Part shown: one piece after another, positions 1 through 7,177 of the stretch
How the letters are laid out: every line of letters starts with the position of its first letter
How positions within the stretch are numbered: the first letter of the stretch is position 1
NCBI GenBank assembly: GCA_947258675.1
Contig: CAMYJP010000146.1
Location: 1-9,935 of the forward strand
Length of the DNA: 9,935 nucleotides
Direction: 5' to 3'
Source of the DNA: an uncultured Desulfobulbaceae bacterium
Lineage (GTDB): Bacteria; Desulfobacterota; Desulfobulbia; Desulfobulbales; BM004
The notes under the pieces: model-generated
What the model was told of the DNA's origin: nothing
The model's database searches: none
What the model saw: only the letters and a program-made list of their open reading frames with translations
Made by a program: the position numbers and the translations under genes

Positions 1-1436
1 GCATCCCTTATTTCGGATGCAGCAGTCCGATATTCTTCAGCCTTGTCATCTTCGCCAAAAACCATGCAGAATAAAGATGCAGCAGTTAATCCACCAAAAA
101 CAGAGCCAACCGTAAAGCTCAATATTCCATGTCTTTCTTCCCAAAGATCATATGAAGAATCAGGTAAACCGGTCTCCTGGTCCCGATACTGACACATAAA
201 ATCCGCGGCATTGTATAGGAGATGACGATACAGCGGCTTACTGAAATCAATATCACGAAAGAGAACGAAATGATTCCACAGAGACCAAAGAACTAATGCA
301 GTTTCATCTTCTTGAATGGGCAGTTGATCACGATTATTCTTAGACCAGGGATGCCATGAAGAAGCAAGGGTGCCGTCCGGATTATACTTGTGGAGGAAGT
401 ATCCTCCTTTGGTAATCGTTTTAGCGGCAAAATTGTAAAATCGTTGTGTGATAATCGGGTACCCAGCAACATCGAGTGCGTTAGCTACAAGTGCACCATC
501 TCGAGGCCATATGTAAGAATATGTGTCTCGATTGAATTGGACAACATCAGAATCATTTGCCGCAATAATACCACCTTCAGCATCAATCTGGGTGTTGACG
601 AGGAGAAGGCTTCTTTTATAGAGATTTCTAATTTTTTCAGAAAAAGAATCGAGTTCCGGCGTTTCTTTATGAACCCAGAGCTTCCAATAATCGCCTGTAC
701 GTTTGATCAGTTGTGCCGGACTTTTATATTTGACAATTTCATCAAGGCGACGGGTTTCATCCCAGTTTTTAGCAGCTGACAACCAGTAATATCCAGTGCC
801 GGTGGAAAATTGGTCTACTTGCAGGTGCAATGCAATAACTGAGTCTACTGTGCCCTGGGCAATTGTGTTTCCGGAAAGATGCCCGTCTTCGGCATCTTTA
901 TAAGTGCCCTCCATTTGATTAATACCTTTTTGGCCCACTGCAAACTGAGATAATCCCGAGTCATTTTCCTTTGCAGCATTTGCAAGAAAATATCTGGCAC
1001 CTTTGTAATGAATTATACCACCGGTAGTTGGATCAAAGGCAGCAGTATCGCCAACATTATTTCCACTGATATTAAAACTATGGCTGAAAAATAATCGAAT
1101 TTCTCTGGACCTGTTATCCATATTTTCAACGGAAATTTTGCGCAGGTAAATATTTTCATGAAAATCAACTGCATCATTGCAGGTAATAAGAAGTTTTAGC
1201 TGTTCATTATATAATGTAACCTTGGTGACAAGAGTGTCTTCCTGATAGAGCAGATCTTTTTTCCAGTTATCATTTATCCAGGAAAATTGTTCGTCCACCC
1301 AGACTCCAAATCTGCAATATTCTCCCAAAATATGATTTTCCTGGCCAACATGCGGGTAAAACAGATCGCGTATGTTGTAATCCTTATCAAAACAGACTAG
1401 AAGTCTGCCATTTCCGACGGGAATGTCTCTTGGCAT
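1..1436 (-). CDS. Glycoside hydrolase family 15 (glucoamylase-type) protein, 3' end outside window
   Basis: The 478 visible codons (start ATG at 1436) read as a GH15 enzyme, which hydrolyses alpha-glucosidic bonds by inversion and releases glucose from the non-reducing ends of alpha-glucans; some bacterial members act on trehalose or related sugars. Residues 1 to about 270 fit the beta-sandwich N-terminal domain of prokaryotic members, and the alpha/alpha barrel follows. Seen directly: a YSYIWPRD motif with WPRD at residues 310-313, and LPDSSYDLWEERHG with DLWEE at 430-434, the segment that carries the general acid glutamate in this family. The general base lies in the missing C-terminal part; family members are commonly about 600-680 residues. 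There is no signal peptide, so the enzyme is probably cytoplasmic. An in-frame stop at 1470-1472 and a weak AGAG seven bases upstream support the chosen start. It is divergent from prfC. The family call is firm; the exact substrate cannot be told. Confidence 0.9.
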   Translation of the reverse strand, partial: MPRDIPVGNGRLLVCFDKDYNIRDLFYPHVGQENHILGEYCRFGVWVDEQFSWINDNWKKDLLYQEDTLVTKVTLYNEQLKLLITCNDAVDFHENIYLRKISVENMDNRSREIRLFFSHSFNISGNNVGDTAAFDPTTGGIIHYKGARYFLANAAKENDSGLSQFAVGQKGINQMEGTYKDAEDGHLSGNTIAQGTVDSVIALHLQVDQFSTGTGYYWLSAAKNWDETRRLDEIVKYKSPAQLIKRTGDYWKLWVHKETPELDSFSEKIRNLYKRSLLLVNTQIDAEGGIIAANDSDVVQFNRDTYSYIWPRDGALVANALDVAGYPIITQRFYNFAAKTITKGGYFLHKYNPDGTLASSWHPWSKNNRDQLPIQEDETALVLWSLWNHFVLFRDIDFSKPLYRHLLYNAADFMCQYRDQETGLPDSSYDLWEERHGILSFTVGSVFGGLTAASLFCMVFGEDDKAEEYRTAASEIRD

Positions 1437-1469
1437 GTAATATCTCTGAATATATGTGATTGTGGATGA

Positions 1470-1504
1470 TCAGATTAATGCATAGTGTCTTCGCACCAAT
1501 CTGA
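1470..1504. repeat. Inverted repeat upstream of the GH15 gene
   Basis: TCAGATT at 1470-1476 is the exact reverse complement of AATCTGA at 1498-1504, with a 21-base centre. On the minus strand it lies about 34 bases upstream of the GH15 start codon, inside the likely 5' untranslated region or promoter. It could be a hairpin or an operator for a sugar-responsive regulator. A 7-bp match in AT-rich DNA can also be chance, so the role is open. Confidence 0.3.
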
Positions 1505-1754
1505 ATACTTTTATAATGTATCCTCTTTTTATACCTCATATTTATTGTAAACCTAATATAGTTTCAATGCAGAAAAAAAAAAATTAAAAATTCGTTTTCT
1601 ACCTGAAAGCAAAGAATACTATAAATTCAAAAAAACATGAGATTTATAAATTATATCTAAATAGAAAGATGGGTATGGAACGAGTACCTGTTCAGAAACA
1701 AAATTTGGTTGGGTTGATAGTATTGGCAGAATGTTCCTAATAGTGTATATTCTC

Positions 1755-1918
1755 TGGGTCGTTTGACAGACCCATCACCATTTGATTCATAAGTAAAGAG
1801 TTCTCCTCAGGGGCGTATTCAGCCCCAATCAATCAGTTCTGGTGAAAATTTGAAATCAAGAGAACCACAACCGCATCTTTCATTGTTGGGTTGCCAAACG
1901 ATTGTATCTCCTTGAGAT
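1755..1918 (+). ncRNA. Candidate structured RNA or prfC leader (unidentified)
   Basis: Several complementary segments cluster here. Hairpin A: TGGGTC 1755-1760 with GACCCA 1769-1774, 8-base loop. Hairpin B: GGGGC 1810-1814 with GCCCC 1822-1826, 7-base loop. GTTCTC 1800-1805 can pair with GAGAAC 1860-1865 and so enclose hairpin B. Hairpin C: ATCTC 1906-1910 with GAGAT 1914-1918. CACCA 1776-1780 could also pair with TGGTG 1840-1844, which would cross the enclosing stem like a pseudoknot. The block is less AT-rich than its surroundings. It matches no riboswitch, 6S, SRP or tmRNA signature I recognise, and hairpin C has no T run. It may be an independent small RNA, a leader of prfC, or chance pairing. 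The strand is assumed from prfC. Confidence 0.25.
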
Positions 1919-1940
1919 TAATCATTTAAATATATATTAA
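1912..1940 (+). promoter_or_regulatory. Possible sigma70-type promoter for prfC
   Basis: TTGAGA at 1912-1917 and TATTAA at 1935-1940 are separated by 17 bases, a plausible -35/-10 pair about 90 bases upstream of the prfC start codon. The surrounding DNA is very AT-rich, so such pairs arise easily. The -35 box overlaps hairpin C, so if this promoter is real the structured block would be upstream of the transcript rather than in its leader. Confidence 0.2.
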
Positions 1941-2032
1941 TGAGGAGCTTTATTCAATTCTTCAGATCCAGTTTAACTGTTTGTAATCAACATAATTGCA
2001 CATGATAAGAAATTAATAGAGGTTTAAAAGCA

Positions 2033-3619
2033 GTGGGAAAAGCATTTTTTAATGAAATAGAACGCCGTCGTACTTTTGGAATAATCAGTCATCCTGATGC
2101 CGGCAAGACCACCCTGACTGAAAAGTTGCTTCTTTTTGGAGGAGCCATTCAGATGGCAGGTGCTGTCAGGGCCAGAAAAGCGAGCAGACATGCTACGAGC
2201 GATTGGATGTCCATAGAAAAGGATCGTGGTATTTCAGTAACCTCATCAGTGATGAAGTTTGATTATGAAAAGTATGAAATAAATTTATTAGATACCCCAG
2301 GTCATCAGGATTTTTCAGAAGATACGTATAGGGTACTAACTGCAGTGGATAGTGCACTTATGGTTATTGACAGTGCAAAAGGAGTTGAAGCGCAGACTAC
2401 CAAGCTTATGGAAGTCTGCCGCATGAGAAATACTCCGGTTATTACATTTATTAATAAACTTGACCGTGAGGGTATGGAACCTCTGGAAGTTCTTTCAGAT
2501 ATTGAAGATAAATTGCAGATCGAATGTGCCCCTCTATCATGGCCAATTGGCATGGGAAAAAGATTTAAAGGGGTTTATAATCTTTACCGCAAGGAACTTA
2601 ATCTTTTTACCCCAGGTGAAGAAGTCCTCAATAATGAACGATTGATTATTTCTGATCTCAATGACTCACGGTTAGATGAGTTGCTGGGTTCTCAAGCAGA
2701 TGACCTGCGTCAGGACATTGAGCTGTTGGAAGGAGCTGCCAATCCTTTTGAAAAAAAATACTTTCTCAAAGCAGGCCAGACTCCGGTGTTTTTTGGCAGT
2801 GCCATAAATAATTTTGGGGTAAAGGAATTGCTGGATGCTTTTGTCGAACTCGCGCCAGCTCCACGTTCGAGAGCGACGACAACCAGAGACGTTTCTCCTA
2901 CAGAGAATACATTTTCTGGTTTTGCTTTTAAAATTCAGGCGAATATGAATCCTGCCCATCGAGACAGAATTGCTTTTCTACGAATTTGTTCTGGTAAATT
3001 CAAACGTGGCATGAAGGTAAAACATCATAGATTACAAAAAGACATTGCTATTGCCAACGCAACTATTTTCATGGCCCAGGACCGCACCAACATAGATGAA
3101 GCGTATCCAGGTGATATTATAGGAGTCCATAACCATGGAACAATAAAAATTGGCGATACGTTTACTGATAAGGAAGCTCTTAAATTTATCGGTATTCCTA
3201 ATTTTGCCCCGGAGCATTTCCGTAGGGTGTTATTAAAAACTCCACTCAAAATGAAACAACTTCATAAGGGATTAATTCAACTGGCCGAGGAAGGAGCTGT
3301 ACAAGCATTTAAACCTCTATTGGGTAGTGATTATATTTTAGGCGCCGTGGGTATATTACAGTTTGATGTGACCAAGGTCCGGCTTGAGGGGGAATATGGT
3401 GCTGAAATCATATACGAAAATGTAGACTATGGCGCAGCGCGCTGGATCACCTGTGATGATTCCAAAAAGCTTGAAGAATTTCGGAAAAAGCATCAGGCGA
3501 ATCTTTTTTTAGATGCAGAAGGACACCTTACCTATCTGGCATCTGGGGAATGGCGATTAAACCGCACAATGGAGCAGTGGCCGGATATAATTTTTTTAAA
3601 GACCAGGGAGCACAGCTGA
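2033..3619 (+). CDS. prfC: Peptide chain release factor 3 (RF3)
   Basis: RF3 is a translational GTPase that drives RF1 and RF2 off the ribosome after peptide release, and acts in the cytoplasm. The 528 residues match the usual length (529 in Escherichia coli). Seen directly: the P-loop SHPDAGKTT at 19-27, the RF3-type stretch following it ([18 protein letters not shown], then EKDRGISV in switch I), the G3 motif DTPGHQDF beginning at residue 87, and the G4 motif NKLDRE at 141-146. The remainder fits domains II and III. The start is GTG at 2033 with AGAGG at 2018-2022 ten bases upstream. The reading frame is intact, with no missing motif. No terminator hairpin is seen directly after the TGA stop, so some readthrough into the small gene at 3882 is possible. 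The EF-G family is the only alternative, and the RF3-type P-loop context and length argue against it. Confidence 0.97.
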   Translation: MGKAFFNEIERRRTFGIISHPDAGKTTLTEKLLLFGGAIQMAGAVRARKASRHATSDWMSIEKDRGISVTSSVMKFDYEKYEINLLDTPGHQDFSEDTYRVLTAVDSALMVIDSAKGVEAQTTKLMEVCRMRNTPVITFINKLDREGMEPLEVLSDIEDKLQIECAPLSWPIGMGKRFKGVYNLYRKELNLFTPGEEVLNNERLIISDLNDSRLDELLGSQADDLRQDIELLEGAANPFEKKYFLKAGQTPVFFGSAINNFGVKELLDAFVELAPAPRSRATTTRDVSPTENTFSGFAFKIQANMNPAHRDRIAFLRICSGKFKRGMKVKHHRLQKDIAIANATIFMAQDRTNIDEAYPGDIIGVHNHGTIKIGDTFTDKEALKFIGIPNFAPEHFRRVLLKTPLKMKQLHKGLIQLAEEGAVQAFKPLLGSDYILGAVGILQFDVTKVRLEGEYGAEIIYENVDYGAARWITCDDSKKLEEFRKKHQANLFLDAEGHLTYLASGEWRLNRTMEQWPDIIFLKTREHS

Positions 3620-3870
3620 TAGAAGTAGTTGACCTTAATCTTTGTTTGCCCGGATTATTCATGACGTTTTTAGAAAAATTCTCTTCAGGAATACGAATAA
3701 ACAGAGTGTATCTTGATCGAACCATAAAACAAATGCATTTAACAACAAAAATTCAAACAAATAATTCACTTTTTTCTGAAAGAGTCATGAATAATTGGGG
3801 TTAGTGCTTACTGTTTAACCATAAAGAAAGTCACAGGTACTGCAGCGTTCATTTTTTCACTATATGAAAA

Positions 3871-3876
3871 GGGAGG
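3871..3876 (+). promoter_or_regulatory. Shine-Dalgarno site that fixes the start of the small gene
   Basis: GGGAGG lies five bases upstream of the ATG at 3882. It falls inside the longer reading frame that would begin with the ATG at 3864, so the downstream ATG is the better start. Confidence 0.7.
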
Positions 3877-3881
3877 TAGCT

Positions 3882-4097
3882 ATGAAAACATGCAGCATGA
3901 AAGATTTTATGGTGGAACTCGAACCATGGTTGGACAAAGATCATGTCCACCTTGTAACATTGGAAAAAGACGGGAGATTTATCGTATCTTTTTTAGATGG
4001 TACGAAAAATGTCTATGACATAGATGATTGTGATTGGCCGAATATAAATGAAGCTCTGGATATTTTTCGAAGCAAAGGTATCGAGGTAATCAGCTAG
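3882..4097 (+). CDS. Small conserved-looking protein of unknown function, 71 aa
   Basis: I do not recognise this protein. It is a soluble, acidic 71-residue product (MKTCSMKDFMVELEPWL...) with no signal peptide and no membrane segment. The middle reads like a small beta sheet (HVHLVTLEKDGRFIVSFLDG), followed by an Asp-rich YDIDDCDWPN stretch and a C-terminal helix plus strand (INEALDIFRSKGIEVIS). It has two cysteines, Cys4 and the one in DDCDW, which are too few for a zinc site alone. The strong Shine-Dalgarno sequence and balanced composition argue for a real gene. The in-frame ATG at 3864 would add six residues but lacks its own ribosome site. It sits 262 bases after prfC, a gap with no gene I would defend and no clear promoter. 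It ends about 100 bases before the shared terminator, so it could be monocistronic or a tail of prfC transcription. Confidence 0.7.
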   Translation: MKTCSMKDFMVELEPWLDKDHVHLVTLEKDGRFIVSFLDGTKNVYDIDDCDWPNINEALDIFRSKGIEVIS

Positions 4098-4198
4098 ACA
4101 TACTGTTTACGGGTCAAAAATTATTTTGATGCTGAAGTATCAATAAATCAGGGTAGCTGCGGTTCGGTTATTAAAGCGTCTACTCAGTGAAAGTTATA

Positions 4199-4235
4199 AA
4201 AAACCGGGAGAAGCAACCTGCTTCTCCCGGTTTTT
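4199..4235. terminator. Bidirectional intrinsic terminator
   Basis: A perfect 17-bp inverted repeat, 4199-4215 against 4219-4235, has a three-base loop (ACC). The core CCGGGAGAAGCA / TGCTTCTCCCGG is flanked by an A run on the left and a T run on the right, so the RNA from either strand ends in a GC-rich hairpin plus a U tract. It lies between the plus-strand small gene (ends 4097) and the minus-strand lipoprotein gene (ends 4259) and serves both converging transcripts. Confidence 0.95.
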
Positions 4236-4258
4236 AGTTCTTCATTTCACATTCAAGA

Positions 4259-5470
4259 TTATTTGGTTGCTTCAGTGTTGATTTCTGCAATAACTCGCCG
4301 ATTTTTCTGGCGTCCTTCCATTGTTTTGTTGCTACCAAAATTGGTAACGAGATATTTCTTAACACTCATTGCTCTTCTTTCAGACAGGGCAAAGTTGTAT
4401 TCTTCCGTTCCAGTGTGATCTGTATGCCCTTCAAGGGTTATTTGGGTATCTGGATACTTTTTAAGGAAGTCGGCAACGCCACTGAGATGATCCCTGAATT
4501 TTGATTTGACATCTGACTTATCAAAATCAAATTCTACCAACAGCGTTATAGAAACACTTTCTTTGATCGGAACTGGACAGCCTCTGGAATCAACTTTAAG
4601 GCCAAAGGGGGTGTTGGGACATTCATCAAGGTAATCGAATATTCCGTCTTTATCTGAATCCTTGGGACATCCATTATCGTCAACCTCAATGCCCTTGGGT
4701 GTGCCAGGACATTTATCTAATCTGTCAATAACACCGTCCCCATCGCTGTCAAGACCTTTGCCTTTTTTCAAGAATACTTGCTGGACAAAGTGAGTCATAC
4801 CAACCGGGGTGGAAAGGTTTGCTGAAGTGGTTGAAAATCCACATTGTCCGGCCTTTGTAATTTGATCCAACAGATTTGCACCTTCAGTGGAAACGCCAAC
4901 TTGAATAGTATAAATACAGAGTCGGTCTTGATATCGATTCTTCATATGTTTTGCCATTTCGACAGGTTTAGAATCCATATCCTCACCGTCACTGACAATT
5001 ATGACTGCAATTTCACCATTTGTAGAGACCAGGTCTTCCTCTGCACCTGAAAAAATAGCAGCTTCAAGAGGGCTGTACCCAATAGGATCTTGAATACTGT
5101 TTACAGCAGAAGCGAACCCTGTCTTTTCATATGGACCCATGCCGTACAGAAGTTTATTCCACCCGCCGAATATCCTGAAGCCGGCAGTTAAATCAAGATC
5201 TGGAATGGTTTCATTCATTTTAAGAGCAATATTTTTGGCCGTATCCAGCTTTTTATCAGGAGAGAAAATTTTCCGATCAGGACTAAGAAACATGGAAGAC
5301 GAGTTATCAAAGATAACCAAAAAATTTTCTATTCTCTGGCTATACTGACCATCTTTGATAGACGGGTTAAGATCGTCAGCCACATAGTCTAATTTTTTTG
5401 GGACACAGCTCGCTAATAGTATAACCGCAAACAGTGTCAAAAACAGTTTAATTGAATTTTTAACCTTCAT
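4259..5470 (-). CDS. OmpA-family lipoprotein with VWA domain and TSP3-type repeats
   Basis: This predicted outer-membrane lipoprotein of 403 residues probably anchors the outer membrane to peptidoglycan. Residues 1-22 are a lipoprotein signal with lipobox L19-A-S-C22; the residue after Cys is Val, so no Asp inner-membrane retention signal. Residues about 48-235 form a von Willebrand A domain with MIDAS motif D55-N-S57-S-S59 and SDGED beginning at S160; the third MIDAS threonine appears as serine (GYSPLEAA). Residues 241-300 hold two calcium-binding thrombospondin type 3-like units (DSDGDG and DSDKDG, each followed by CP and GCP). Residues 307-395 are an OmpA C-terminal domain with EFDFDKSD, LEGHTDHTGTEEYN, LSERRAMSVKKYL and GRQKNRRV. 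Oddly, the block normally lying between the LSERRA helix and GRxxNRRV (RLxxxGYGExxP region) is missing. The start at 5470 is set by AGGAGG five bases upstream; an upstream ATG at 5494 would place that site inside the coding region. It is the last gene before the shared terminator. Confidence 0.9.
   Translation of the reverse strand: MKVKNSIKLFLTLFAVILLASCVPKKLDYVADDLNPSIKDGQYSQRIENFLVIFDNSSSMFLSPDRKIFSPDKKLDTAKNIALKMNETIPDLDLTAGFRIFGGWNKLLYGMGPYEKTGFASAVNSIQDPIGYSPLEAAIFSGAEEDLVSTNGEIAVIIVSDGEDMDSKPVEMAKHMKNRYQDRLCIYTIQVGVSTEGANLLDQITKAGQCGFSTTSANLSTPVGMTHFVQQVFLKKGKGLDSDGDGVIDRLDKCPGTPKGIEVDDNGCPKDSDKDGIFDYLDECPNTPFGLKVDSRGCPVPIKESVSITLLVEFDFDKSDVKSKFRDHLSGVADFLKKYPDTQITLEGHTDHTGTEEYNFALSERRAMSVKKYLVTNFGSNKTMEGRQKNRRVIAEINTEATK
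4333..4346. repeat. Perfect 14-bp palindrome at the gap in the OmpA domain
   Basis: TACCAAAATTGGTA is its own reverse complement. It lies in the lipoprotein gene at the codons for TNFGS (about residues 376-380), which is where the expected OmpA-domain block is absent. It may mark a deletion junction or be coincidence. Confidence 0.5.
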
Positions 5471-5475
5471 AGTAC

Positions 5476-5481
5476 CCTCCT
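5476..5481 (-). promoter_or_regulatory. Shine-Dalgarno site of the lipoprotein gene
   Basis: On the minus strand this reads AGGAGG, five bases before the ATG at 5470. It decides the start in favour of the shorter form, whose N-terminus (MKVKNSIKLF) is a standard lipoprotein signal. Confidence 0.8.
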
Positions 5482-5494
5482 GTATGTTTTTCAT

Positions 5495-5637
5495 TTTTTA
5501 TTAAAACCGACAACAATTTTTTCTCGTGCTTTATTTGTTTGCCTCAATCCTTGTGGTAATGCCAGTTTGCCTTTTATAATCTACTATCACAATTGTAAAT
5601 TATATTTCATTTATTAATGTATATTTACTCTTTCCTT
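5495..5637 (-). promoter_or_regulatory. AT-rich spacer with possible promoter and imperfect inverted repeat
   Basis: This gap separates the YihY-family gene from the lipoprotein gene. An imperfect AT-only-type hairpin pairs GTAAAT 5595-5600 with ATTTAC 5623-5628 and CATT 5608-5611 with AATG 5616-5619; no U run follows on the minus strand, so it is a poor terminator. TTTACA (5599-5594) and TATAAA (5578-5573) on the minus strand form a weak promoter-like pair with a short 15-base spacer. The lipoprotein gene could therefore have its own promoter as well as readthrough from upstream. Both elements are weak. Confidence 0.25.
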
Positions 5638-7161
5638 TCAATTATTATATGCAGTATTTTTACTCTTCGCGCTGTCAGTTGTGTCATCATCTGTTAGTCC
5701 AGCCGGATGCGATTTTTTTTCATTAATAACTTGTCTGGCTGCCGCAACTGCCTGGTTTGCAAGTCCACCTCCTTCTGAGCCGGAAAAATCAGAGCCAAAT
5801 ATGAGATCGATGATTTCGCCCGGCTCTATAACATCTTCCGGTGCTGCAGGTACATACCCTGAAGCGTCGTCGTTCACTTTTCTAAGCATGCCTCCGGATA
5901 CAAGCTGATCAACTATACTGGTGATAATAAGTGGTGCTTTTTTCAGTTTTTGGCTAAGAACAGTAATTTCAGTAACTTTCCGGTCATGAAAATCATTCAT
6001 TGAATGGTTAAGAATATCAAAAGCAATTGCCAGTCTGACAACAGGGGTTATGGCCGCTTCCTTCCAGTTGTAATTTTTCCAGACTTGGACTGCAAAAGCC
6101 ATTTCAGCCCCAGCAAGAAAAATTACCCAGCCAATGTGGACCCAGAGCAGCAGTAATGGCAGGGTGGCAAATGAACCGTAAATGGCATTATATCTGGCAA
6201 CGCCGATTTGTAATTTTATATAAAGCATCTGCACAAGCAGCCATCCGATACCGCCCAAAAAACCACCTACAATTGCTGGGAAAAATCGTACCTTGGTGTT
6301 GGGGATAAATCTGTACAATATGGTAAAGGTCGCAACAACGGCAAGAACCGGCAGCATATTCAATAATAGGTGACCGGCCCAAGTTAAAGATTGGCCTCCT
6401 GGTATACGATTTAAAAGGGCTGGGCTCTGAAGCGTTGTTTCAGTGGCCAGCGCAAGGTTTACAGTGATCGGCATCAGAATCATCAGGGCAAGATAATCCA
6501 TGATTTTTCTGCCAAAAGGCCGCCCTCTGGCAGACTGCCAGATCGTGTTCATAGCTTTTTCAATACTTCCAAGAACTGAAAGGACGGCTAACACAAGTCC
6601 GACGATACCAAAGGCGCCAAGGGTGGCAAAATCTGTACGGTCGACATAGTCAAAAATTTGATCAACAGCCTTGCGCAGGTGAGAAGTAAGACCTTCAGGT
6701 TCAGTATCTTCAACTCCTTGAGGAGAGGAATCTATCTGATCATTTTTTTGATCGGTTAAGGTAGGGGAAGGAGTTAGATCAGAATCGTTAGGACTCGACT
6801 GAGGTTGAACAGGCTGCTCTATTTGATCTATAAATCTGTAAGCAGCCTGGCGCATTTGGTCTCCTGCGCCAAGTCCTTTGAGAACGGCAGTGCCAAGGGC
6901 AAGCGTTGGTACCAGTGATAGGACGATGGTATAGGTAAGGGCCCCAGCTCGCAATGTGATACGATCCCGTCGAATCTCTCGAAAGACAATGAGTACAATC
7001 CTTAATAATGCTTGAACAAAATTAGTGACAGTAGTTCTTTCAGGATCACGTTCAGCCCAAATCCAATCGATTATGGAGCCAGCAATCGATCGAATCTGGT
7101 CAAAGATGGTAAAAGGCTTGTTATCTTCATTAACATTGTTCTGATTCAAGGCAATTATCAA
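5638..7161 (-). CDS. YihY/virulence factor BrkB family inner-membrane protein
   Basis: This 507-residue polytopic membrane protein belongs to the YihY/BrkB family, whose members have about six membrane segments and no settled biochemical activity; older ribonuclease BN annotations of this family are wrong. Hydrophobic segments are near 75-95, 181-200, 221-240, 262-284, 293-315 and 331-358. The family-typical RITLRAGALTYTIVLSLVP lies at 67-85 and RYNAIYGSFATLPLLLLW at 323-340. A Gln/Pro/Ser/Thr/Asp-rich insert at about 114-160 sits between the first two segments. The soluble C-terminus from about 368 resembles a winged-helix fold (LKKAPLIITSIVDQLVSGGML), ending in a Ser/Asp/Lys tail. The likely start is TTG at 7161: no ATG occurs until about residue 103 and an in-frame stop lies at 7198-7200, but no good Shine-Dalgarno is seen, so the start is uncertain. 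It follows the AsmA-family gene by 16 bases, indicating an operon and likely translational coupling. Confidence 0.88.
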   Translation of the reverse strand: MIIALNQNNVNEDNKPFTIFDQIRSIAGSIIDWIWAERDPERTTVTNFVQALLRIVLIVFREIRRDRITLRAGALTYTIVLSLVPTLALGTAVLKGLGAGDQMRQAAYRFIDQIEQPVQPQSSPNDSDLTPSPTLTDQKNDQIDSSPQGVEDTEPEGLTSHLRKAVDQIFDYVDRTDFATLGAFGIVGLVLAVLSVLGSIEKAMNTIWQSARGRPFGRKIMDYLALMILMPITVNLALATETTLQSPALLNRIPGGQSLTWAGHLLLNMLPVLAVVATFTILYRFIPNTKVRFFPAIVGGFLGGIGWLLVQMLYIKLQIGVARYNAIYGSFATLPLLLLWVHIGWVIFLAGAEMAFAVQVWKNYNWKEAAITPVVRLAIAFDILNHSMNDFHDRKVTEITVLSQKLKKAPLIITSIVDQLVSGGMLRKVNDDASGYVPAAPEDVIEPGEIIDLIFGSDFSGSEGGGLANQAVAAARQVINEKKSHPAGLTDDDTTDSAKSKNTAYNN

Positions 7162-7177
7162 CTCGTTTGTCAGAGAA

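Larger units (their letters stand above)
1437..2032. other. Divergent intergenic region between the GH15 gene and prfC
   Basis: This spacer of almost 600 bases holds no convincing coding sequence. It is strongly AT-rich in two blocks: about 1505-1680, which includes an 11-base A run near 1573-1583, and 1919-1960. The block between them, about 1740-1918, is less AT-rich and carries several short inverted repeats, listed separately. It must contain the promoters for both flanking genes. No promoter could be assigned with confidence; TATAAT-like hexamers occur on both strands, as expected by chance in such DNA. Confidence 0.6.

Noticed and set aside
16..86. Direct repeat GATGCAGCAGT at 16-26 and 76-86
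   Set aside because: Both copies are in the same frame of the GH15 gene and encode the same short Thr-Ala-Ala-Ser motif; this looks like chance in helical protein sequence, not a mobile or regulatory repeat.
390..779. 129-residue plus-strand open frame
   Set aside because: It lies antisense within the GH15 gene, which carries clear family motifs on the other strand. The frame has no ribosome site or recognisable domain.
1573..1583. Run of 11 A residues in the spacer
   Set aside because: No hairpin precedes it on either strand, so I do not call it a terminator; it is part of the AT-rich spacer.
1741..1918. 6S RNA, tmRNA, SRP RNA or a known riboswitch
   Set aside because: None of their conserved sequence motifs are present, and the ends of the block do not pair into the long closing stem expected of 6S RNA.
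3550..3804. 84-residue plus-strand open frame overlapping the end of prfC
   Set aside because: It overlaps prfC by about 70 bases in another frame, has no convincing ribosome site, and its sequence has no recognisable pattern.
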